A DNA stretch of 8,101 bases, taken from the NCBI GenBank assembly GCA_025451715.1, contig JANWJY010000118.1, forward strand, positions 1 to 8,101, given 5' to 3'. The DNA comes from Fimbriimonadaceae bacterium. Its GTDB lineage: Bacteria > Armatimonadota > Fimbriimonadia > Fimbriimonadales > Fimbriimonadaceae. The stretch's first letter is position 1. Every line of letters starts with the position of its first letter. A model generated the notes under the pieces. It was not told where the DNA came from and did not search any database. It was given only the letters and a program-made list of their open reading frames with translations. The position numbers were made by a program, and so were the translations under genes. Positions 5,401-8,101 of the stretch are shown here, one piece after another.

Positions 5401-6882
5401 GTGATCAAGCCGCAGCTCATAGCAATAAAGGATCTCTTGCTAGACGCTGAGAATTTTCGGCTACCCGAAAGTGATCATCGCCTGTCGCAAAGGGAGCTGA
5501 TCGAACTCCTCGTTACGGATTACAACGCTGAAGAGATCGCCGAGAGCATCTCCAAAGTAGGTTACCTGGCAACCGAGAGCCTCGCCGCCGTTCGCAAGGG
5601 TGAAGGTAAGTTCGTAATTGTAGAGGGAAATCGACGGCTGACGGCGTGCCTTTGCCTCCTATCGCCAGATCGCGCGCCGGAAAACAAGAGGGCCAAGTTC
5701 AGGCGGCTGCACGACGCCTCGGAAAACCTTGCTGATCTAAAACGACTGCCGGTGGTGGTGCTCCCAAATCGGGCGGCCGCGGATATCTACCTTGTCTCGC
5801 GTCACACGCGCGTTACCGCAAGAAAGTGGAACCCGATGATGCAAGCGCGATTCTACGCCGCTAAGCTAGAGGAGCACGGAACAATCGAGGCGACTGCGGC
5901 ATACTTGCGCGTTCCATCTGGAGCGGTTCGGGAACAGCTCCGTCTTCACTCAGTCATCGCCGAACTGAGAAACCTTCGCCTTCCTCTGGACATTGAAGAG
6001 TTACTGTCGCATGAGGTCGACTTCCTCACCACGCTAATGCGCCTCTTCAACAATGAGGATTCGCGCACGCGGATGCGTGCTAGTTTCGATGACACGGGCC
6101 ATGTGAAGTTCACGGGCGACAAAGCGAGCTTGAAGCAACAGATGACACGGATGCTTCACGCCCTTAAGGACGGCGCGGCCACTTCTCGCACCTTGAATAC
6201 AACTGAGCAGCGAGATCAGTTCCTCGCGGATGTCGGGTTTCCCGAGCCGCCCACCCCTGACGCCCCCAAACCAGCTGAAGGCGAGAAGCCGTCGGAGCCC
6301 GACAAGAAGGGGAAAGATGAGCCGAAAGATGACACCAAGAAAAGTGCCGGCCGACCGAGCGGCGGTGGCGGTCACCTGTTCAACAAGACAGCCTACGTCT
6401 TCTTGCTTACAAACGCGAATCTGAGCGCGGCCTATGACGAACTAACAAGAGTCTCCGTCAGGAGCCTACCGAGGGCCACTGCGTTGTTGCTTCGAACCGT
6501 GATCGAAATGGCCATACTGGAGTGCTTAGAGACTTCGGGAGAAATGGCCACGCTAAAAGCGGAGCGGATCGCCGCTCACAAAGCGAAGAACATCAAACGT
6601 GCTGAGCAGGGGAAACCTGAGCTGGCTTTTGTTGACGAGCAGCCTGTCTTGTCGGCAATGCTCAATTGGATTACCTCAGACAAGAGCGCGCTACTTACGG
6701 TAACGGCAAAGAAGGCGCTAGGCAAACAGGTCAACGAGGATCGCGTAAAGGAAGTGCTTGATTTGGCCCACCACAACAATCTCTACTACGTCGACGAGAC
6801 GAAAGTGCGAGCCGTGTGGAAGGATATTGGCCCGTCACTGTTTGAACAGCTGATCATAAAGAAGAGATCGGATGCCGAGTAG
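5401..6882 (+). CDS. ParB/sulfiredoxin-fold protein with helical C-terminal domain, partner of a DNA methyltransferase
   Basis: A 493-residue protein from GTG 5401. Residues 5-125 match the ParB N-terminal (ParB/Srx) fold: DLLLDAENFRLP (11-22), an AESISKVGYLATESLAAV segment (47-64) and the phosphate-binding box VEGNRRLTA (74-82), equivalent to the GERR box of ParB. Residues 133-185 look like the ParB/KorB helix-turn-helix region (RKWNPMMQARFYAAKLEEHG, then TIEATAAYLRVPSGAVREQL). A charged Pro/Lys linker spans 281-324. The C-terminal 170 residues are helical, with LLLRTVIEMAILECLE and LAHHNNLYYVDE...AVWKDIGP, reminiscent of HEPN-like domains in defence proteins; that resemblance is a guess. 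Chromosomal ParB is unlikely, since no parA or centromere-like repeats are seen and the gene overlaps a DNA methyltransferase gene by 11 bases. A role in DNA modification or phage defence is inferred from that pairing. Confidence 0.8.
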   Translation: MIKPQLIAIKDLLLDAENFRLPESDHRLSQRELIELLVTDYNAEEIAESISKVGYLATESLAAVRKGEGKFVIVEGNRRLTACLCLLSPDRAPENKRAKFRRLHDASENLADLKRLPVVVLPNRAAADIYLVSRHTRVTARKWNPMMQARFYAAKLEEHGTIEATAAYLRVPSGAVREQLRLHSVIAELRNLRLPLDIEELLSHEVDFLTTLMRLFNNEDSRTRMRASFDDTGHVKFTGDKASLKQQMTRMLHALKDGAATSRTLNTTEQRDQFLADVGFPEPPTPDAPKPAEGEKPSEPDKKGKDEPKDDTKKSAGRPSGGGGHLFNKTAYVFLLTNANLSAAYDELTRVSVRSLPRATALLLRTVIEMAILECLETSGEMATLKAERIAAHKAKNIKRAEQGKPELAFVDEQPVLSAMLNWITSDKSALLTVTAKKALGKQVNEDRVKEVLDLAHHNNLYYVDETKVRAVWKDIGPSLFEQLIIKKRSDAE

Positions 6883-7780
6883 TTTTAGCCTCCTGAGGTA
6901 TCCCGGCGGTAAAGCCTGGTTCGCGCCTTATCTTGCGAATCTGGCCTCGACTAATGGCTTGACCGACTTCGCCTATTGTGAGCCGTTTGCTGGGAGTGCG
7001 GCTGCCGCGCTTCACCTTCTGTTCACGGGACATACGAGCAAGCTCATCCTATCGGATAAGGATGCAAACGTGGCGGCGTTCTGGAGGCTCGTATTGGATG
7101 AGCCGCACGCCGTAGAGGAGTTCATCAGTCAAGTCCCCCTCAATATCACAGAGTGGCACAGACAACGGGCGCTGTTCCTTGACGGCAGGCGCAAGCCGGC
7201 GACACGTGCATTGGCATTCTTTTACCTGAACAGGACCAACAGATCGGGCTTGATCCTTTCTGGCCCCATTGGCGGCAAGCAGCAGACGGGGCCGTACCTG
7301 CTCGACGCAAGATTCAACCGTGAGGGGCTTATCGCTCGCCTGCACCGCATTTCGCTACTGCGGGAGAGCATTGAGTTTTTCGAGGCAGATGTATTCGACA
7401 GCATCAATAGGCTAAAGCAACGCCGGTGCTATAAGGACCGATCTGTGTGGATGTACCTCGACCCGCCGTACTTTGGCTGGGGAGACAATCTGTACTTGTG
7501 CAAGTTTTCTAGAAGTGAGCATCAGCGTCTTGCGCGACGTCTCAAGCACGAACGCGATCTACCATGGGTCTTGTCCTACGACGACACGGAGGATGTGAGA
7601 GAAAGTTACAAGGACCTTCATCCATCCGTGATCGACGTCAACTATTTCATGCACACGCACCGGGAAGCTCGCGAGCTCGTCATGTCAAACCTGTCCACTG
7701 CGATCAAACCCCACCGCCCTGCGAAATCGTCTCGTGGTCGTAAGGGCAGTGTTAAGCATTCACCTCTCCTTGCTAGATGA
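6872..7780 (+). CDS. D12-class (Dam-like, alpha-type) N6-adenine DNA methyltransferase
   Basis: The enzyme transfers a methyl group from S-adenosylmethionine to adenine N6 in DNA. Family motifs are clear in the 302-residue product: RYPGGK (9-14, motif X), EPFAGSAAAA (37-46, motif I, SAM binding), LSDKDANV (60-67), NRTNRSGLI (120-128), the catalytic DPPY (197-200, motif IV), LSYDDTEDVRESY (234-246) and the C-terminal ARELVMSN (266-273). GPIGGKQQTG and DARFNREGLI put it in a D12 subgroup often carried by mobile or defence loci rather than with housekeeping Dam; this is from memory. The tail (280-302) is basic. The recognition site cannot be read from sequence, and GATC should not be assumed. 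ATG 6872 lies inside the 3' end of the ParB-like gene (11-base overlap) with only a weak AAGAAGAG upstream, so translation is coupled. Confidence 0.93.
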   Translation: MPSSFSLLRYPGGKAWFAPYLANLASTNGLTDFAYCEPFAGSAAAALHLLFTGHTSKLILSDKDANVAAFWRLVLDEPHAVEEFISQVPLNITEWHRQRALFLDGRRKPATRALAFFYLNRTNRSGLILSGPIGGKQQTGPYLLDARFNREGLIARLHRISLLRESIEFFEADVFDSINRLKQRRCYKDRSVWMYLDPPYFGWGDNLYLCKFSRSEHQRLARRLKHERDLPWVLSYDDTEDVRESYKDLHPSVIDVNYFMHTHREARELVMSNLSTAIKPHRPAKSSRGRKGSVKHSPLLAR

Positions 7781-7849
7781 ATCGAATGCCGTCCAAACAG
7801 GGCGGGTGGTCGTCCCAGGTCTGACCTCAATTCCCGGTGGCACGGTGGG

Positions 7850-7880
7850 TTGCCAGGGTGATCTCCGTCGGGAGTATGAT
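7850..7880 (+). promoter_or_regulatory. Candidate promoter for the third, interrupted gene
   Basis: TTGCCA (7850-7855, 5/6 to TTGACA) and TATGAT (7875-7880, 5/6 to TATAAT) are 19 bases apart, slightly longer than ideal. A start near 7887 would place AAGGG (7888-7892) and ATG 7903 on a short leader. Confidence 0.3.
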
Positions 7881-7902
7881 AGGTGACAAGGGCCCCACGC
7901 AC

Positions 7903-8101
7903 ATGCTTGACGACGCCAAACGCTTGGAAAGATTGGATGCACTGTTCGAAAGCGCCTTCTTTTCATTTCTCGAATCCGAGGTAAGCACCATTTTGAACGG
8001 AGAAAGCGAACAGAGCCTTAGCACGCGCCTCGCGTTCTTCCTCGAAACGGCTCGCGCTACTCATGGGTTCGAAAACTACTAGGTCGATGCCGAGTACAAC
8101 C
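7903..8101 (+). pseudogene. Third gene of the cluster, interrupted by in-frame TAG and cut by the window edge
   Basis: From ATG 7903 (AAGGG at 7888-7892, ten bases upstream; ATG 7876 and GTG 7837 are in-frame alternatives with poorer ribosome sites) the frame reads MLDDAKRLERLDALFESAFF, an acidic helical stretch, SLSTRLAFFLETAR, then FENY and TAG at 8080-8082. The same frame continues as VDAEYN, and the last base C would fit an Arg codon. I recall a widespread uncharacterised bacterial family with RLA-x-x-LE followed by a short loop and VD-x-EYNR, so the stop falls between two conserved parts rather than at a natural end. This suggests a nonsense mutation, a sequencing error or readthrough. 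If the frame truly ends at 8082 the product would be only 59 residues. The molecular function of the family is not known to me. Confidence 0.5.

Noticed and set aside
5401..6882. Chromosome or plasmid partition ParB
   Set aside because: No parA neighbour, no repeated parS-like sites, an unusual C-terminal domain, and overlap with a DNA methyltransferase gene point to a different role.
7777..7824. 15-codon ORF overlapping the methyltransferase stop (ATGA), in frame with the third gene
   Set aside because: Too short and not protein-like; it may be a remnant of an originally coupled start, but nothing supports translation.

Overview
The window is bacterial, GC-rich and gene-dense. It falls into two parts of different character. 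Positions 1-4533 look like a stable chromosomal core: a divergent secreted beta-propeller gene, a tRNA-Ile gene and a five-gene iron-sulfur (Fe-S) cluster assembly operon, all with third codon positions that are almost uniformly G or C. Positions 4597-8101 use visibly more A/T at third positions and hold a small membrane protein, a ParB-like/DNA methyltransferase pair and the start of a broken third gene, so they look like accessory and probably acquired DNA. The organism cannot be fixed from sequence alone. A SufU-type scaffold with SufT, a Gly-rich PQQ-type propeller and high GC would suit Armatimonadota (Fimbriimonas-like) or a similar little-studied phylum, but I hold this only loosely.

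Layout. On the minus strand, 1-1217 is the N-terminal 405 codons of an exported PQQ/BamB-type beta-propeller protein that runs off the left edge, with a good sigma-70-type promoter at 1267-1296. A complete tRNA-Ile(GAT) gene with encoded CCA lies at 1399-1475. On the plus strand follow sufS (cysteine desulfurase), sufU (sulfur acceptor/scaffold), sufT (DUF59/MIP18), an Rrf2-family regulator with three clustered cysteines, and an A-type Fe-S carrier (sufA-like). SufS takes sulfur from cysteine, SufU receives it, SufA and SufT help deliver or mature clusters, and the Rrf2 protein probably senses cluster status and controls the operon. No sufBCD is present. The sufT-rrf2 gap carries a heptamer tandem repeat and a CCCTCTCCC/GGGAGAGGG palindromic element.

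After a small hairpin at 4536-4551 comes a gene for an unrecognised four-helix membrane protein (4597-5145), then a 255-base gap with two consecutive inverted repeats. The next two genes overlap by 11 bases: a 493-residue ParB/sulfiredoxin-fold protein with a helical C-terminal domain (5401-6882), and a D12-class (Dam-like) adenine DNA methyltransferase (6872-7780). Just downstream, 7903-8101 starts an ORF that is cut by an in-frame TAG, but the codons after the stop still read VDAEYN, a motif I recall from an uncharacterised protein family. The ParB-like/methyltransferase/third-gene set is the best candidate for an undescribed system, probably related to phage defence or DNA modification, with the third gene possibly dead in this genome.
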